Part shown: one piece after another, positions 63,671-64,000 of the stretch | Position numbering within the stretch: position 1 is the stretch's first letter | How the letters are laid out: each line of letters opens with the position of its first letter | Source of the DNA: Aestuariibacter sp. GS-14 | Lineage (GTDB): Bacteria > Pseudomonadota > Gammaproteobacteria > Enterobacterales > Alteromonadaceae | NCBI RefSeq assembly: GCF_006494365.1 | Contig: NZ_VHIP01000007.1 | Location: 62,001-126,000 of the forward strand | Reading direction: 5' to 3' | Length of the DNA stretch: 64,000 nt | Made by a program: the position numbers and the translations under genes | Notes under the pieces: generated by a model | What the model saw: only the letters and a program-made list of their open reading frames with translations | What the model was told of the DNA's origin: nothing | Database searches by the model: none

Positions 63671-64000
63671 ATGATAAACCGAATGGCTGGTTCAACTGCA
63701 CCTCAGGGGATTGCAACCAAGCAGGGCTTTACCTTAATTGAACTGGTAATCGTGGTGGTACTGCTTGGCTTGTTGGCTGCCGTTGCCATACCGAGATTTC
63801 TTGATGTTACTGAGCAAGCTGAAGATGCCACTGTAGAAGGGGTGGCGGGTGGCTTTGCTACCGGGGTGGGACTGGTTCGCGCCGAATGGGAACTGGAAGC
63901 GCGCCCTCAGGATAATCAGGCCTCCAATCAAACGTTTGTAACGCTGGATGGCATTTTGGTCGCGGTAGACAAGAATACCGGCTACCCTACCGGCCAGTTA
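63671..64000 (+). CDS. mshB: MSHA prepilin MshB, 5' part (truncated by window end)
   Basis: 110 codons up to the window edge, no stop. Long leader MINRMAGSTAPQGIATKQG followed by FTLIELVIVVVLLGLLAAVA, the prepilin peptidase cut site G/F with the Glu at +5. The body AEDATVEGVAGGFATGVGLV resembles MSHA minor prepilin MshB rather than the major pilin MshA, which usually follows. AAGGGTTAGGAG lies just upstream. Its type as MshB rests on order and the body motif. Confidence 0.85.
   Translation, partial: MINRMAGSTAPQGIATKQGFTLIELVIVVVLLGLLAAVAIPRFLDVTEQAEDATVEGVAGGFATGVGLVRAEWELEARPQDNQASNQTFVTLDGILVAVDKNTGYPTGQL

Overview
The window looks like the chromosome of a marine, plant- or algal-polysaccharide-degrading gammaproteobacterium of the order Alteromonadales. 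The grounds are Alteromonas-like gene content, a mannose-sensitive haemagglutinin (MSHA) type IV pilus locus in the Vibrio/Shewanella/Alteromonas gene order, large TonB-dependent receptors, sodium/solute symporters and moderate GC content. The genus was not established. No rRNA, tRNA, CRISPR array, prophage or autonomous transposase was seen.

Positions 1-7.6 kb: the end of a TonB-dependent receptor, followed by a 2057-residue lipoprotein that carries a pectin methylesterase (CE8) and a pectate lyase (PL1) in one chain. A 45-residue basic protein and a 12-TM-type SLC13/TrkA-C permease follow. Positions 10-20 kb form an arabinan/pentose block: two divergent GH43 enzymes, an SGNH acetylesterase, a sodium/sugar symporter, a FadR-type GntR regulator, a sugar 1-dehydrogenase, a TauE/SafE permease and an SMP-30 lactonase. 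A near-identical 13-bp sequence lies 42-53 bp upstream of three transcription units here and is the likely operator of the GntR regulator. A 268-bp non-autonomous element with terminal inverted repeats and two internal long hairpins sits upstream of the regulator gene.

Positions 19.8-26.2 kb: galactose catabolism (galR, galM, galT, galK and a sodium/galactose symporter) with 18-bp GalR-type operators. Positions 26-29 kb hold small or poorly characterised genes and a PEP-CTERM protein. Positions 29.4-38.3 kb are a minus-strand galactoside-degradation locus: TonB-dependent receptor, GH2 lipoprotein, galE and a clan GH-A hydrolase. A 14-bp perfect palindrome upstream of the receptor resembles the gal operators, which suggests one GalR regulon spanning both clusters.

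Positions 38.5-50.8 kb are housekeeping and stress genes: ssb, mgtE, a small membrane protein/MscS channel/ECF sigma factor cluster, a Bax-type glucosaminidase, rimK with a desuccinylase-like gene, lapA, a zinc-ribbon protein, ackA with a MaoC-Pta fusion, and a divergent phaC separated from them by a nested palindrome. Positions 50.8-53.7 kb hold two DUF1566 (Lcl-domain) exported proteins and a hexapeptide acetyltransferase. From 53.9 kb to the end is the MSHA operon (mshI, a PilN-like gene, mshJ, K, L, M, N, E, G, F and the start of mshB), with most genes overlapping by a few bases.
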